64,000 bases of DNA, from NCBI RefSeq assembly GCF_030813595.1, contig NZ_JAUSUH010000007.1, positions 62,001-126,000 on the forward strand, in the 5' to 3' direction. Below the pieces are notes generated by a model. It did not search any database. It was given only the letters and a program-made list of their open reading frames with translations, and was not told the DNA's origin. Source of the stretch: Ancylobacter vacuolatus. Lineage in GTDB: Bacteria > Pseudomonadota > Alphaproteobacteria > Rhizobiales > Xanthobacteraceae. Both the position numbers and the translations under genes were made by a program. Shown piece by piece: positions 43,972 to 53,541 of this stretch. Every line of letters starts with the position of its first letter. The first letter of the stretch is position 1.

Positions 43972-46284
43972 ATGCGAGGAGACCGGGAAGGAGAGGAGCG
44001 CGCGGCCGAGGAGATACTCGTGCGCGGTCTGGTGCAGGGCGTCGGCTTCCGCCCTTTCGTGTGGCGGCTTGCCCGCCGGCTTGGTGTCGAGGGGAAGGTG
44101 TCGAATGTCGGCGACGCGGTGTCGATCCACGCCGCCGCGCCGCCCGAGGTGCTGGAAGCCTTCGCTCTCGCTCTGGCGGAGGAGGCGCCCCCGCTCGCCC
44201 GTGTCGAGACGGTGGAGCGCACCCCGTCGCGCCCGTTCCGCTGTGACGGCTTCACCATCGCGGCGAGCGCGCCCGGCACGGTTTCGGCGGGGGTCGTGCC
44301 CGACATCGCCACCTGCCCGGCCTGCCTCGCCGAGATCCGCGATCCGGTCGCCCGGCGCCACCGCTACGCTTTCACCAATTGCACCGACTGTGGGCCTCGC
44401 TTCTCCATCGTCGAGGGCCTGCCCTATGACCGCGCGACCACCACCATGCGCGGCTTCCACCTCTGTCGCGAATGCCAGCGCGACTATGGCGACCCAGCCG
44501 ACCGGCGCTTTCACGCCCAGCCGATCGCCTGCCCAGCCTGCGGGCCCCGCCTCGCGCTGGAGCTGGGTGGTGCGCGTGTTCCCGGCGATCCGCTGGCTGA
44601 GGCGGCCGGGCGTCTGACGGCCGGGGCGATCCTCGCCATCAAGGGCATCGGCGGTTTCCATATCGCCTGTGACGCCACCAATGAGGCGGCGGTCGCCGAA
44701 CTGCGGCGGCGCAAGTGCCGCCCGGTCAAGCCGCTGGCGCTGATGGTGCGCGACCGTGCCATGCTGGATCAACTCTGCGCGGTGGAGCCGGCGGAATGGG
44801 AGGCGCTGTGCGGTCCCTCCGCCCCCATCCTGCTCCTGTGCCGGCGCGACGGCGCAATGCTGGCGCCCTCGCTGGCGCCGGGGAATGCCCTGCTCGGCGT
44901 GATGCTGCCCTACACGCCGCTTCAGCATCTGTTGATGGAGGCCGTCGACCGGCCGCTGGTGATGACCAGCGCCAACCGCTCCGGCGAGCCGCAGATTTAT
45001 CGCGACGAAGAGGCGCGGGAAGGGCTCGAGGGCATCGTCGACGGGGTGCTGGGTCACGACCGCCCCATCGCCCGGCGGCTTGACGACAGCGTGGCACGGG
45101 TGGCCGCCGGGGCCCTGCGTGTGATGCGGCGCGGGCGCGGCCTGGCGCCGGCGCCCCGTCCGCTGCCGCCGAGCTTCTCGTCGGCACCGGCGGTGCTCGC
45201 CCTCGGTGGGGAACTCAAGAGCGCCATCTGCCTCTCGACGGCCGGTCGGGCGCTGCTCTCCCACCACCTCGGCGATCTCGACGAACTGACGACGCAGGAC
45301 GCGTTCGAAACGGCCATCGCCGACTATGCGGCTCTGTTCGACCATCGGCCGGAAGCCATCGCCGTCGACCTCCATCCAGACTATCGCGCCAGCCGGCGCG
45401 GCGCTGGCCTGGCGGCTGAGCGCGGGCTGCCGTTGATCGGCGTCCAGCATCACCACGCCCATATCGCCGCTGCCATGGCGGAGAATGGGTGGGCAGTGGA
45501 TGCCGGCCCGGTCATCGGCATCGCGCTGGACGGGCTCGGCCTCGGCGAGGACGGCACCGCCTGGGGCGCGGAAATCCTTCTATGCGACTACACGCACAGC
45601 CGTCGGCTGGCGCGGCTGAGGTCCATTCCGCTCGCCGGCGGCGACGTGGCGAGCCGCGAGCCGTGGCGCGTGCTTCTCGCCCATCTCGACGCATCGCTGC
45701 CACCGGGCGAGATTCCCCCGGCGCTATTTGACGGGCTGCCGGCCGCAACGTTGCGGGCGATGATTGCGCGGGGGATCAACGTGCCGCTGGCGAGTTCCGC
45801 TGGCCGACTGTTCGACGCCATGGCGGCGCTGCTGGGCCTCGCCCCGCCCCGCCTGAGCTTTGAGGGGGAGGCGGCGATGGCGCTGGAGGCTCTGGCCGCG
45901 AGCGCGCCGGGAACTCATGGCTTCTATGCCTTTGGTGTCGTAGCCGAAAACGGCCTCGCCACGATCGACCCGGCGCCGATGTGGCGTGCCGCCGTCGCCG
46001 ATCTGGGAGCCGGCCAGCCGCGAGCGGTGATCGCCGCGCGCTTCCATGCCGGCGTGGCGCGGGCCTTCGCCGACGCCGCCCTGGCGGCGGCAGCGGAATA
46101 CGGGGCGCGCGCCCTCGCGCTCTCCGGGGGAGTGATGCAGAACGCCGTGCTGCTCGACCATCTCGTCGCGCGTCTGGCGCCGACGGGACTCCCGCTGCTC
46201 ATTCCCGCCGAGGTGCCGGCCAATGATGGCGGGCTCGCCTTCGGTCAGGTCGCGGTTGCTGCAGCGCGACTGATGCAGCGGTAA
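43972..46284 (+). CDS. hypF: Carbamoyltransferase HypF
   Basis: 770 residues from the ATG at 43972. In order: acylphosphatase domain (LVRGLVQGVGFRPFVWRLA), paired zinc fingers (CPACLAEI, NCTDCGPRF, CRECQRDYG, CPACGPRL), a YrdC-like domain (about 205-390, IKGIGGFHIACDATNE) and a Kae1-like domain with GVQHHHAHIAAAMAENG. It activates carbamoyl phosphate and passes the carbamoyl group to HypE for the Fe-CN ligands of the [NiFe] site. It sits with hupTUV rather than with hypABCDE. Confidence 0.95.
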   Translation: MRGDREGEERAAEEILVRGLVQGVGFRPFVWRLARRLGVEGKVSNVGDAVSIHAAAPPEVLEAFALALAEEAPPLARVETVERTPSRPFRCDGFTIAASAPGTVSAGVVPDIATCPACLAEIRDPVARRHRYAFTNCTDCGPRFSIVEGLPYDRATTTMRGFHLCRECQRDYGDPADRRFHAQPIACPACGPRLALELGGARVPGDPLAEAAGRLTAGAILAIKGIGGFHIACDATNEAAVAELRRRKCRPVKPLALMVRDRAMLDQLCAVEPAEWEALCGPSAPILLLCRRDGAMLAPSLAPGNALLGVMLPYTPLQHLLMEAVDRPLVMTSANRSGEPQIYRDEEAREGLEGIVDGVLGHDRPIARRLDDSVARVAAGALRVMRRGRGLAPAPRPLPPSFSSAPAVLALGGELKSAICLSTAGRALLSHHLGDLDELTTQDAFETAIADYAALFDHRPEAIAVDLHPDYRASRRGAGLAAERGLPLIGVQHHHAHIAAAMAENGWAVDAGPVIGIALDGLGLGEDGTAWGAEILLCDYTHSRRLARLRSIPLAGGDVASREPWRVLLAHLDASLPPGEIPPALFDGLPAATLRAMIARGINVPLASSAGRLFDAMAALLGLAPPRLSFEGEAAMALEALAASAPGTHGFYAFGVVAENGLATIDPAPMWRAAVADLGAGQPRAVIAARFHAGVARAFADAALAAAAEYGARALALSGGVMQNAVLLDHLVARLAPTGLPLLIPAEVPANDGGLAFGQVAVAAARLMQR

Positions 46285-46363
46285 GCCGCTTTCCGGTCGG
46301 TACAGAAAGCGGTCTTGCAGCTTCCGCTCCGCCGGCCGGGATGAAAGTCAACTCATTGGAATT

Positions 46364-46380
46364 AGACGAATTATTCGTCT
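46364..46380. promoter_or_regulatory. Perfect palindrome abutting the hupS sigma-54 promoter
   Basis: AGACGAA-TTA-TTCGTCT is a perfect inverted repeat of 7-bp arms ending on the T of the -24 element. A protein bound here would block or overlap RNA polymerase, so a repressor or a fixed-position regulator is suggested; HoxA-type activators usually bind further upstream. Confidence 0.6.
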
Positions 46381-46395
46381 GGCACGACCATTGCT
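46380..46395 (+). promoter_or_regulatory. Sigma-54 (-24/-12) promoter of hupSLC
   Basis: TGGCACGACCATTGCT matches the TGGCAC-N5-TTGC consensus with GG-N10-GC spacing exactly. It lies 64 bp before hupS and is the expected target of the NtrC-type activator HoxA. Confidence 0.92.
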
Positions 46396-46458
46396 GATGT
46401 CTTCCTCGCCGGTGCACCTCGACGTGCGCCGAGGCAATCGATCGGGAGGATCCGCCGC

Positions 46459-47583
46459 ATGGCCGGGCTTGAGACATTTTACGAGGTGATGCGACGCCAG
46501 GGCATCACCCGCCGCTCGTTCCTGAAATACTGTTCGCTAACCGCCGCCGCGCTCGGGCTGGGGCCGGAATTCGTGCCCGAAATTGCCCATGCGATGGAAA
46601 ACAAGCCACGCACCCCGGTGCTGTGGCTGCATGGGCTGGAGTGCACGTGCTGTTCAGAGAGCTTCATCCGCTCGGCGCATCCGCTGGTGAAGGACGTCGT
46701 GCTGTCGATGATCTCGCTGGATTACGACGACACCCTCATGGCGTCTGCCGGCCACCAGGCGGAGGCGATCCTCGATGAGGTGATGGAGAAGTACAAGGGC
46801 AATTACATCCTCGCGGTGGAGGGAAACCCGCCGCTCAACGAGGATGGCATGTACTGCATCATCGGTGGCAAGCCCTTCGTGGACCAGCTGAAAAAGGTGG
46901 CCAAGGACGCCAAGGCGGTGATCTCCTGGGGCTCCTGCGCCTCGCATGGCTGCGTGCAGGCGGCGCGCCCGAACCCGACCCGCGCCACCCCGGTGCATGA
47001 GGTCATCCTCGACAAACCGATCATCAAGGTGCCGGGCTGCCCGCCTATTGCCGAGGTGATGACCGGCGTCATCACCTACATGCTCACCTTCGACCGCCTG
47101 CCCGAACTCGACCGGCAGGGGCGGCCGAAAATGTTCTATTCCCAACGCATTCACGACAAGTGCTACCGCCGGCCGCATTTCGACGCCGGCCAATATGTCG
47201 AGGCCTTCGACGATGAGGGCGCGCGCAAGGGCTACTGCCTCTACAAGGTCGGCTGCAAGGGCCCGACGACCTACAACGCCTGTTCGACCACCCGCTGGAA
47301 TGATGGCGTCTCCTTCCCGATCCAGTCCGGCCACGGCTGCATCGGCTGTTCGGAGGATGGCTTCTGGGACAAGGGGTCCTGGTATGCGCGCCTGACAGAT
47401 CTCAAAGGCGTCGGCTTCGGCATTGAAGCCAATGCTGACCGCGTGGGCATGGCGGCGGCTGGTGTCGTCGGCGGCGGCATCGCGGTGCACGCCGCGGTCA
47501 GCGCGCTCAAGCGCGCCCGACACAAGGATGCTGACCAGCAGAGCACGCCGGCCGATCACAACAACAAGGGAGAGGCGGCATGA
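46459..47583 (+). CDS. hupS: Uptake [NiFe] hydrogenase small subunit HupS/HoxK
   Basis: 374 residues. Tat signal [19 protein letters not shown] (twin Arg at 18-19) exports the folded dimer. Cluster motifs: [10 protein letters not shown] (proximal), [30 protein letters not shown] and the C-terminal cluster region with [18 protein letters not shown] hydrophobic C-terminal helix ([19 protein letters not shown]) anchors it to the membrane for contact with HupC. The extra cysteines near the proximal cluster (CTCC) are the type linked to oxygen-tolerant group 1d hydrogenases. It overlaps hupL (ATGA). Confidence 0.95.
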   Translation: MAGLETFYEVMRRQGITRRSFLKYCSLTAAALGLGPEFVPEIAHAMENKPRTPVLWLHGLECTCCSESFIRSAHPLVKDVVLSMISLDYDDTLMASAGHQAEAILDEVMEKYKGNYILAVEGNPPLNEDGMYCIIGGKPFVDQLKKVAKDAKAVISWGSCASHGCVQAARPNPTRATPVHEVILDKPIIKVPGCPPIAEVMTGVITYMLTFDRLPELDRQGRPKMFYSQRIHDKCYRRPHFDAGQYVEAFDDEGARKGYCLYKVGCKGPTTYNACSTTRWNDGVSFPIQSGHGCIGCSEDGFWDKGSWYARLTDLKGVGFGIEANADRVGMAAAGVVGGGIAVHAAVSALKRARHKDADQQSTPADHNNKGEAA

Positions 47584-49397
47584 CCATCCAGACGCCAAAC
47601 GGCTTCACGCTCGACACCTCCGGCAAGCGCATCGTCGTCGATCCGGTCACGCGCATCGAAGGCCACATGCGCTGCGAGGTGAACGTCGATTCCGACAATG
47701 TCATCCGCAACGCGGTCTCCACCGGCACCATGTGGCGCGGGCTCGAAGTGATCCTCAAGGGTCGGGACCCGCGCGATGCCTGGGCCTTCGTCGAGCGCAT
47801 CTGCGGCGTGTGCACCGGCTGCCACGCCCTGGCCTCGGTGCGCGCCGTCGAGGACGCGCTTCAGATCAAGATCCCCAACAACGCCTTCCTGATCCGCGAG
47901 ATCATGGCCAAGGTGCTGCAATGGCATGACCATGTCGTGCATTTCTACCATCTGCATGCGCTGGACTGGGTCAACCCGATCAATGCGCTGAAGGCCGACC
48001 CCAAGGCGACCTCGCAGCTCCAGCAGATGGTAGGGCCGGACCACCCCAATTCCAGCCCCGGCTATTTCCGTGACGTGCAGAACCGGCTGAAGAAGTTTGT
48101 CGAGAGCGGCCAGCTCGGCCTCTTCAAGAATGGCTACTGGGACAATCCTGCCTACAAGTTGCCGCCGGAAGCAGACCTGATGGCGGTCACGCATTATCTG
48201 GAGGCGCTCGATTTCCAGAAGGAGATCGTCAAGGTTCACACCATCTTCGGCGGCAAGAACCCGCACCCGAACTACATGGTCGGCGGCGTGCCCTGCGCCA
48301 TCAACATCGACGGCGACATGGCTGCCGGCGCCCCACTCAACATGGAGCGCCTCAATTTCGTGAAGCTGAAGCTCCAGGAAGCGTTCGAGTTCTCCAAGAA
48401 TGTCTATGTGCCTGATGTGATCGCCATCGCCTCCTTCTACAAGGGCTGGCTCTATGGCGGTGGCCTGTCCGGGCTCAACGTCATGGACTATGGCGACTAC
48501 GAGGCTATCCAGGGCCAGAAGAGCACCGACCGCCTGCCGGGGGGTGTCATTCTCAACGGCAACTGGGCAGAGGTTCACCCCATTGACCCGCGCGACCCGG
48601 AGCAGGTGCAGGAGTTCGTTACCCATTCCTGGTACACGTATGGTGACGGAGATGCCGACAAGGGGCTGCATCCCTGGGACGGCGTCACCGAGCCGCAATA
48701 TAAGCTCGGTCCCGACGCCAAGGGCACCCGCACCGACATCCAGCAGATCGACGAGAACGCCAAATATTCCTGGATCAAGGCGCCGCGCTGGAAGGGTAAC
48801 GCCGTCGAAGTGGGTCCGCTCGCTCGCTACATCCTCGCCTATGCCCAGGGCGTCGACTATGTGAAGGGGCAGGTCGACGACTCGCTCGGCCGCTTCAACG
48901 CGCTGGCCGGCACCAGCTTCACTCCGAAGCAGGCCCTGCCCACCACGATTGGCCGCACCCTCGCCCGCGCGCTGGAGGCGCATTACTGCGCCGAGATGAT
49001 GCTGGGCGATTTCGACAACCTCATTGCCAACATCAAGGCGGGCGACCGCTCCACCGCCAATGTGGAAAAATGGGACCCCGCCACCTGGCCGAAGGAGGCC
49101 AGGGGCGTCGGCACGGTGGCGGCGCCGCGCGGGGGGCTCGGCCACTGGATCAAGATCAAGGACGGGCGGATCGAGAACTACCAGTGCGTGGTGCCGACCA
49201 CGTGGAACGGCGGGCCGCGCGATCCCAAGGGCAATATCGGCGCGTTTGAGGCTTCGCTGATGAACACGCCGATGGAGCGGCCGGAGGAGCCGGTGGAAAT
49301 CCTGCGCACGCTCCACTCCTTCGACCCGTGTCTGGCCTGTTCGACCCATGTCATCTCGCCCGACGGGGAAGAGATGGCGCGGGTGACGGTGCGCTAG
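47580..49397 (+). CDS. hupL: Uptake [NiFe] hydrogenase large subunit HupL/HoxG
   Basis: 605 residues. Active-site cysteines in [12 protein letters not shown] (C75, C78) and in DPCLACSTH (C584, C587). The His590 is followed by a 15-residue extension ([15 protein letters not shown]) that the HupD endopeptidase removes after nickel insertion, in contrast to HupV. Catalyses H2 oxidation at the periplasmic face, passing electrons through HupS to the cytochrome b subunit. Second gene of the sigma-54-driven block. Confidence 0.96.
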   Translation: MTIQTPNGFTLDTSGKRIVVDPVTRIEGHMRCEVNVDSDNVIRNAVSTGTMWRGLEVILKGRDPRDAWAFVERICGVCTGCHALASVRAVEDALQIKIPNNAFLIREIMAKVLQWHDHVVHFYHLHALDWVNPINALKADPKATSQLQQMVGPDHPNSSPGYFRDVQNRLKKFVESGQLGLFKNGYWDNPAYKLPPEADLMAVTHYLEALDFQKEIVKVHTIFGGKNPHPNYMVGGVPCAINIDGDMAAGAPLNMERLNFVKLKLQEAFEFSKNVYVPDVIAIASFYKGWLYGGGLSGLNVMDYGDYEAIQGQKSTDRLPGGVILNGNWAEVHPIDPRDPEQVQEFVTHSWYTYGDGDADKGLHPWDGVTEPQYKLGPDAKGTRTDIQQIDENAKYSWIKAPRWKGNAVEVGPLARYILAYAQGVDYVKGQVDDSLGRFNALAGTSFTPKQALPTTIGRTLARALEAHYCAEMMLGDFDNLIANIKAGDRSTANVEKWDPATWPKEARGVGTVAAPRGGLGHWIKIKDGRIENYQCVVPTTWNGGPRDPKGNIGAFEASLMNTPMERPEEPVEILRTLHSFDPCLACSTHVISPDGEEMARVTVR

Positions 49398-49407
49398 GGA
49401 GGTGGCC

Positions 49408-50163
49408 ATGAGCGACATCTCTCCCGCCTTGAGCGCTCCCACCGCCCCTGCCGCCGCGCCCATCCCGGAGGGGCGGGCGGCTGCCGGACGCAGGCTGACC
49501 ACTCTCTATGTCTATGAGGCGCCGGTGCGCCTCTGGCATTGGGTGAATGCCCTGTCCATCGTGGTGCTGTGCATCACCGGCTATCTGATCGGCTCGCCGC
49601 TGCCCACGCTCTCCGGTGAGCCCAGCGCCCATTACCTCATGGGCACTATCCGCTTCCTGCACTTCGCGGCGGGCTACATCTTCGCCGTGGGATTCCTAGG
49701 GCGGATCGCCTGGGCCTTCCTCGGCAATCGCTATGCCCGGGAGCTCTTCACCTTTCCCTTCTGGCGCAAGAGCTTCTGGCGGGGGCTGTTTGTCGAGATT
49801 CAATGGTACATGTTCCTGAAGACGCGGCCGCTGAAGTTTGTTGGCCACAACCCGCTCGCCCAGCTGTTTTTGTTCTGGGTAATGGTGGTGGGCTCCCTCT
49901 TCATGATCGGCACCGGCTTCGCCCTCTATTCGGAGGGGACAGGCATGGGTTCCTGGCAGGACACGCTTTTCGGCTGGATCATCCCGCTGCTCGGCGGCAG
50001 CCTGTCGGTGCACACGCTGCATCATCTCGGCATGTGGGTGATCATTCTGTTCGTGCTGGTCCATGTCTATTCGGTGATCCGCGAGGACATCATGTCCCGT
50101 CAGTCGATGATCTCCGCCATCACCAACGGCTATCGCAGTTTCCGCGACGACGATCCCGACTGA
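49408..50163 (+). CDS. hupC: Hydrogenase cytochrome b subunit HupC/HoxZ
   Basis: 251 residues from the ATG at 49408 (SD AGGGAGGTGGCC). Four-helix HyaC/HupC-type membrane protein: YEAPVRLWHWVNALSIVVL, RFLHFAAGYIFAVG, NPLAQLFLFWVMVVG and LHHLGMWVIILFVLVHVYS, with histidines positioned as heme b ligands. It takes electrons from HupS to quinone. The N-terminal 30 residues (Ala/Pro-rich) are longer than usual and cytoplasmic. A strong terminator follows. Confidence 0.93.
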   Translation: MSDISPALSAPTAPAAAPIPEGRAAAGRRLTTLYVYEAPVRLWHWVNALSIVVLCITGYLIGSPLPTLSGEPSAHYLMGTIRFLHFAAGYIFAVGFLGRIAWAFLGNRYARELFTFPFWRKSFWRGLFVEIQWYMFLKTRPLKFVGHNPLAQLFLFWVMVVGSLFMIGTGFALYSEGTGMGSWQDTLFGWIIPLLGGSLSVHTLHHLGMWVIILFVLVHVYSVIREDIMSRQSMISAITNGYRSFRDDDPD

Positions 50164-50216
50164 AGGCTCCTTCCAGCTTTCAGGCGGCGGCCGTGCGGGG
50201 GGCGCGGCCAGTGTGG

Positions 50217-50245
50217 GGCGCAGCTTCGGCTGCGCCCTCTTTTTT
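50217..50245 (+). terminator. Rho-independent terminator after hupSLC
   Basis: GGCGCAGC-TTCG-GCTGCGCC forms a perfect 8-bp stem with a UUCG tetraloop, followed by CTCTTTTTT. It ends the structural-gene transcript and separates it from the hupD block. Confidence 0.92.
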
Positions 50246-50325
50246 GGCTGATTGATTTCCGTTTTATGGTCAAACTGGAAAGGAGCCTTCCATCCGAGAA
50301 GCGGTCCTGTGCTGAGGGTTCTCTA

Positions 50326-50384
50326 TTTTATAATATAAAACAATAAGTTAGCTCCCATATGCCGTCTTGGCACGGGGCTTGAAT
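50326..50384 (+). promoter_or_regulatory. Likely sigma-54 promoter and AT-rich bend upstream of hupD
   Basis: TTGGCACGGGGCTTGAAT (50367-50384) matches the -24 TGGCAC and -12 TTG, but the invariant -12 C is A (TTGAA), so it should be weaker than the hupS promoter. Twenty-seven bp upstream is TTTTAT-AAT-ATAAAA (50326-50340), a perfect AT palindrome that could be intrinsically flexible or bound by IHF. Confidence 0.7.
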
Positions 50385-50461
50385 TAAGAAGCATTCGAAA
50401 GAACGGCGCAGACCGTTCGCACCCTAGGGACCAGAGACACACGCTCGGGAGGCGTCGGCCC

Positions 50462-51079
50462 ATGGACGACGATCGCATTCTTGTCCTCGGCATCGGCAAT
50501 ATATTGTGGGCCGATGAGGGGTTCGGCGTCCGGGTGATCGAGGCGCTCGACGAACGCTACGAGCTTCCCGGCCATGTATCGGTGCTCGATGGCGGCACGC
50601 AGGGGCTCTACCTGCTGCCCCATCTCGAAGACGCGGCGGCCGTCATCATCGTCGACGCCATCGACTACGGCCTGCCGCCGGCGACGCTGAAGCTGCTCCG
50701 CGACGACGAGGTTCCGGCGGTGCTCGGCACCCGCAAAGTGAGCCTGCACCAGACCGGATTCCAGGAAATCCTTGCGCTGCTGCGCCTGCGCGAGCGCGCG
50801 CCCCGCCAGTTGCTGGTCGTCGGCGTGCAGCCGGAGCGGCTCGACGATTATGGCGGCGGGCTCACCCCGGCCGTGGCGGCCCAGGTTGAGCCGGCGCTCG
50901 CGGCAGTGCTGCGCCTCCTCGCCGAGGAGTTCGGCGTCGTCGCCACACCGCGCCGCTCGCGGGAACGTTTCACGGCGCCTGCCATTTCACGCCAAGACTA
51001 TGAGACCGGACGCCCGAGCGCCCAGGCCGCCTGTCGCGTCGGCGACGCGCGGGTGCTCGCCGGCCGGCCGCGCGGGTGA
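50462..51079 (+). CDS. hupD: Hydrogenase maturation endopeptidase HupD/HoxM
   Basis: 205 residues. HybD-type fold: GIGNILWADEGFGVRV (Glu19, nickel-sensing), LDGGTQGLYLL (Asp) and SLHQTGFQEIL (His) are the three metal ligands of the family. It cleaves the C-terminal extension of HupL after nickel insertion. First gene of the third block, about 80 bp after the promoter. Confidence 0.95.
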   Translation: MDDDRILVLGIGNILWADEGFGVRVIEALDERYELPGHVSVLDGGTQGLYLLPHLEDAAAVIIVDAIDYGLPPATLKLLRDDEVPAVLGTRKVSLHQTGFQEILALLRLRERAPRQLLVVGVQPERLDDYGGGLTPAVAAQVEPALAAVLRLLAEEFGVVATPRRSRERFTAPAISRQDYETGRPSAQAACRVGDARVLAGRPRG

Positions 51080-51084
51080 ATGCC

Positions 51085-51429
51085 ATGTGTCTCGGCCTTC
51101 CCATGTGCATCGAGACGATCGCCGGCTGGAGCGGCCGCTGTCGCTATGGCGATGCACTTCACGTCGTCGACCTGTCTCTCCTGCCCGAGGCGCATCCGGG
51201 CGACCATGTGCTCGTCTTCCTCGGCGCGGGGCGCCGCCTTCTGGACGCCGACGAGGCCGAGCGGATCGCTCTGGCGCTCGCCGCGGTGGAGGCGGTGATG
51301 CGCGGCGACACCACGTCCGTTGATGCCGCCTTCGCCGATCTCGCGGGGCGCGAACCGATGCTGCCGCCGCATCTCGCCGCGGCGCTCGCCGCCCAGCACG
51401 CTACAAAGCCGGAGGAAACCACGCCGTGA
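51085..51429 (+). CDS. hupF: HypC-family hydrogenase chaperone HupF/HoxL
   Basis: 114 residues. The ATG at 51085 is chosen over an upstream GTG because HypC-family proteins need cysteine at position 2 (MCLGLPMCIET). It contains the HypC beta-barrel pattern (GDHVLVFLGAGRRLLDADEAER). HupF is the second HypC-like chaperone (hypC lies at 57300); in known systems it protects the large subunit against oxygen during assembly. The stop overlaps hupG (GTGA). Confidence 0.9.
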   Translation: MCLGLPMCIETIAGWSGRCRYGDALHVVDLSLLPEAHPGDHVLVFLGAGRRLLDADEAERIALALAAVEAVMRGDTTSVDAAFADLAGREPMLPPHLAAALAAQHATKPEETTP

Positions 51430-51860
51430 CCCTCACTCGTTCCGATGCCGCCGCTCTGCATCCGCTGGTCGCACGCCTCATCGAGGTGCAGGGTTATCCT
51501 TGGCTCGACGGCGAGACGGTCGGCGAGGGGCCGGCCGGCGTGCGGCTGCTGTTCCTTCCGGCCCACGGCCGAGGCCATGTCGAGACGCCGGATATCGCGG
51601 TCGTGCTGCCCGAGCTCGCCGTGGCGCTTGGCACGGATGGCGGCGCCGTTGCGGGCCCGGCCTGCGAGCGGCAGCTGCGTGAGGCGCTCGGAGGCATCGC
51701 CCTGCCGGCCATCGTGGTGCTGCGAGACGGCGCGCCCGTCGGGTCGCTCTCCCGCATGCGTGACTGGGACGAATTCCTCGACCGCCTCGCCCCGCTGGTG
51801 GCGGCGGCCCGGGAGGGATCGTCGCTTGCCGCCACCCCGCTTTCAACCGCGCTTTCGTGA
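51426..51860 (+). CDS. hupG: Hydrogenase assembly protein HupG/HoxO (HyaE family)
   Basis: 144 residues from a GTG. Thioredoxin-like fold without the CxxC motif: GVRLLFLPAHGRGHVETPD, then LPAIVVLRDGAPVGSLS, which is the HyaE/HupG pattern. It acts as a chaperone for the Tat-exported small subunit in characterised systems. Position between hupF and hupH matches the hup order. Confidence 0.9.
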   Translation: MTLTRSDAAALHPLVARLIEVQGYPWLDGETVGEGPAGVRLLFLPAHGRGHVETPDIAVVLPELAVALGTDGGAVAGPACERQLREALGGIALPAIVVLRDGAPVGSLSRMRDWDEFLDRLAPLVAAAREGSSLAATPLSTALS

Positions 51861-51867
51861 GGCTGCC

Positions 51868-52716
51868 ATGGCTCTGCCCTACGCCACCGTTCCTCCCCTC
51901 GGCTATGGTCCCGGCAGCCAGCCGGACGGCGAGGATGGCCTCGCCTATATGCCGATGCCCTCAGGCATGCGCACATATGAGGCCCACCTGCCGGAGATCG
52001 AGGACGCCGAGCGCGCCCTCCCGGCGATCGCGTTCCTGAAGGCGATCCAGGAAGCGCTTGCGCGCGCAGAGCCCGGCGAGACCACCGCGCTCCCGCTCGA
52101 GGGGCTGGAGGCGGGCGCTCGGGCGCTCGTCGCCGAGACGCTGGGCGAGGGCGAGGTGTCGGTTCTGGTCCAGACGCCCGGCGGGCGAATCGAGATCCAG
52201 GAGGCGACGCTCGCCGGTGTGTGGCGCGTGCGCGGCGGCGCCGCCCAGCCGGACCGCGAGCGGATCGAAATCGCAGCCTTTCCGCGTGGCGCGCTGATCC
52301 GCGCCTTTCCGCGGGAATGGCCGGTGGATGTCGACGGTACGGCCCGCCTGCCGGGCGTCGTCAACGCCCCCGCCATCCTCGCCGAGATCGTCCACAAGAG
52401 CCGCGAGCGTCGCACCGACGAACTGCCGCATGTCATCAACCTGACCCTGCTGCCGGTAACGCCGGAGGATATCGTCGCCCTCGAGTCCCGGCTGGGGCAA
52501 GGCGGCGTGGTGATCCTCTCGCGCGGCTACGGCAATTGCCGCATCGAGGCGACGGCGCTGCGCGACGTGTGGCGGGTGCGCTACTTCAATTCGTCCGACA
52601 CGCTGATCCTCGACACGATCGAGATCGTCGACGTTCCAGCGGTGGCCTGCGCCGCGCCGGAGGACCTCGCCGATTCCGCCGCGCGCCTCGTCGATATCCT
52701 CGAAACGGTAGGTTAG
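51868..52716 (+). CDS. hupH: Hydrogenase expression/assembly protein HupH/HoxQ (HyaF family)
   Basis: 282 residues from the ATG at 51868; the frame is open upstream but overlaps hupG. Family stretches: YMPMPSGMRTYEAHLPEIED, LGEGEVSVL, HVINLTLLPVTPED and SRGYGNCRIEATALRDVWRV. It is associated with maturation of the small subunit in oxygen-tolerant uptake hydrogenases. No enzymatic motif is known. Confidence 0.92.
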   Translation: MALPYATVPPLGYGPGSQPDGEDGLAYMPMPSGMRTYEAHLPEIEDAERALPAIAFLKAIQEALARAEPGETTALPLEGLEAGARALVAETLGEGEVSVLVQTPGGRIEIQEATLAGVWRVRGGAAQPDRERIEIAAFPRGALIRAFPREWPVDVDGTARLPGVVNAPAILAEIVHKSRERRTDELPHVINLTLLPVTPEDIVALESRLGQGGVVILSRGYGNCRIEATALRDVWRVRYFNSSDTLILDTIEIVDVPAVACAAPEDLADSAARLVDILETVG

Positions 52717-52719
52717 GCG

Positions 52720-53541
52720 ATGGCCGCTCCACGCTTTGAAGGCTCATTTCTCGGCGACGTCACGCGCCTGCCGCCGGACGCGGTTCTGGAATGCAAGATT
52801 TGCTGGCAGGTCTACGATCCTGCCGAGGGATGCGATTACTGGCAGGTGCCGGCCGGCACGCCCTTCGCGCGCCTGCCCGACCATTGGCGCTGTCCGCGTT
52901 GCGATGGGGCGCGCGACCAGTTCATGGTCGTCGACACCACCGCGAGCACCAGCCTTGCCGCGTCGGCCGTTCCCTCCCCGGAGGCGATGGCGCCGGTAGA
53001 CCCGCTGACGGGCCTTGCCGCCGAGGCGGCTCGCCGTTTCGAGGCTGTGTTCCGTGAGGTGCATGTCGGGCAAATGCGCGGCATGCCCATCGTCAATGAG
53101 ACGCTGGACGTGCGTGCCATCGGCTTCCGTCCGCATGAGAGTGGGGTGATCGGCGTGCTCGTCACGCCGTGGTTCATGAACATTGTCCTCATTCCCGGTC
53201 CTGGGGACGATTGGAGCCGCCTTGGGGTGGGAACGCGCACGCGGCTCGACTTCCCGTCCGGCCCATACGAATTCATTGGCGCCAACCGCCCGGAGACGGG
53301 GCCCTACAAGGCGTGTTCGCTGTTCTCGCCAATGTTCGAGTTCACCTCGATGCTGCAGGCCGAGGAGACGGCGCGCGCGGCGCTGGCGGCACTGTTCGAC
53401 CCGGCCCTGCGTGACGACGAGGACGAGTCCGCCGGCAAGGGGCCGGAGCCGACGGCGGGCGGCACGCGCCGGGCCGAACCGAGCCGGCGGGCGTTGATCT
53501 TCGGCGCCGGCTCCGGCGACCCGGGGAGCACGCGCGCATGA
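52720..53541 (+). CDS. hupIJ: Fused rubredoxin-HupJ/HybE assembly protein (HupI-HupJ)
   Basis: 273 residues. The first 70 are a rubredoxin: C25-K-I-C28 and C58-P-R-C61 with DYWQVPAGTPFARLPDHW between, i.e. HupI/HoxR, which supports small-subunit cluster assembly under oxygen. From about residue 88 it continues as the HybE/HupJ/HoxT family (RFEAVFREVHVGQMRGMPI, then VGVLVTPWFMNIVLIPG). The two are usually separate genes. A disordered tail (SAGKGPEPTAGG) follows. The stop overlaps hupK. Confidence 0.9.
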   Translation: MAAPRFEGSFLGDVTRLPPDAVLECKICWQVYDPAEGCDYWQVPAGTPFARLPDHWRCPRCDGARDQFMVVDTTASTSLAASAVPSPEAMAPVDPLTGLAAEAARRFEAVFREVHVGQMRGMPIVNETLDVRAIGFRPHESGVIGVLVTPWFMNIVLIPGPGDDWSRLGVGTRTRLDFPSGPYEFIGANRPETGPYKACSLFSPMFEFTSMLQAEETARAALAALFDPALRDDEDESAGKGPEPTAGGTRRAEPSRRALIFGAGSGDPGSTRA

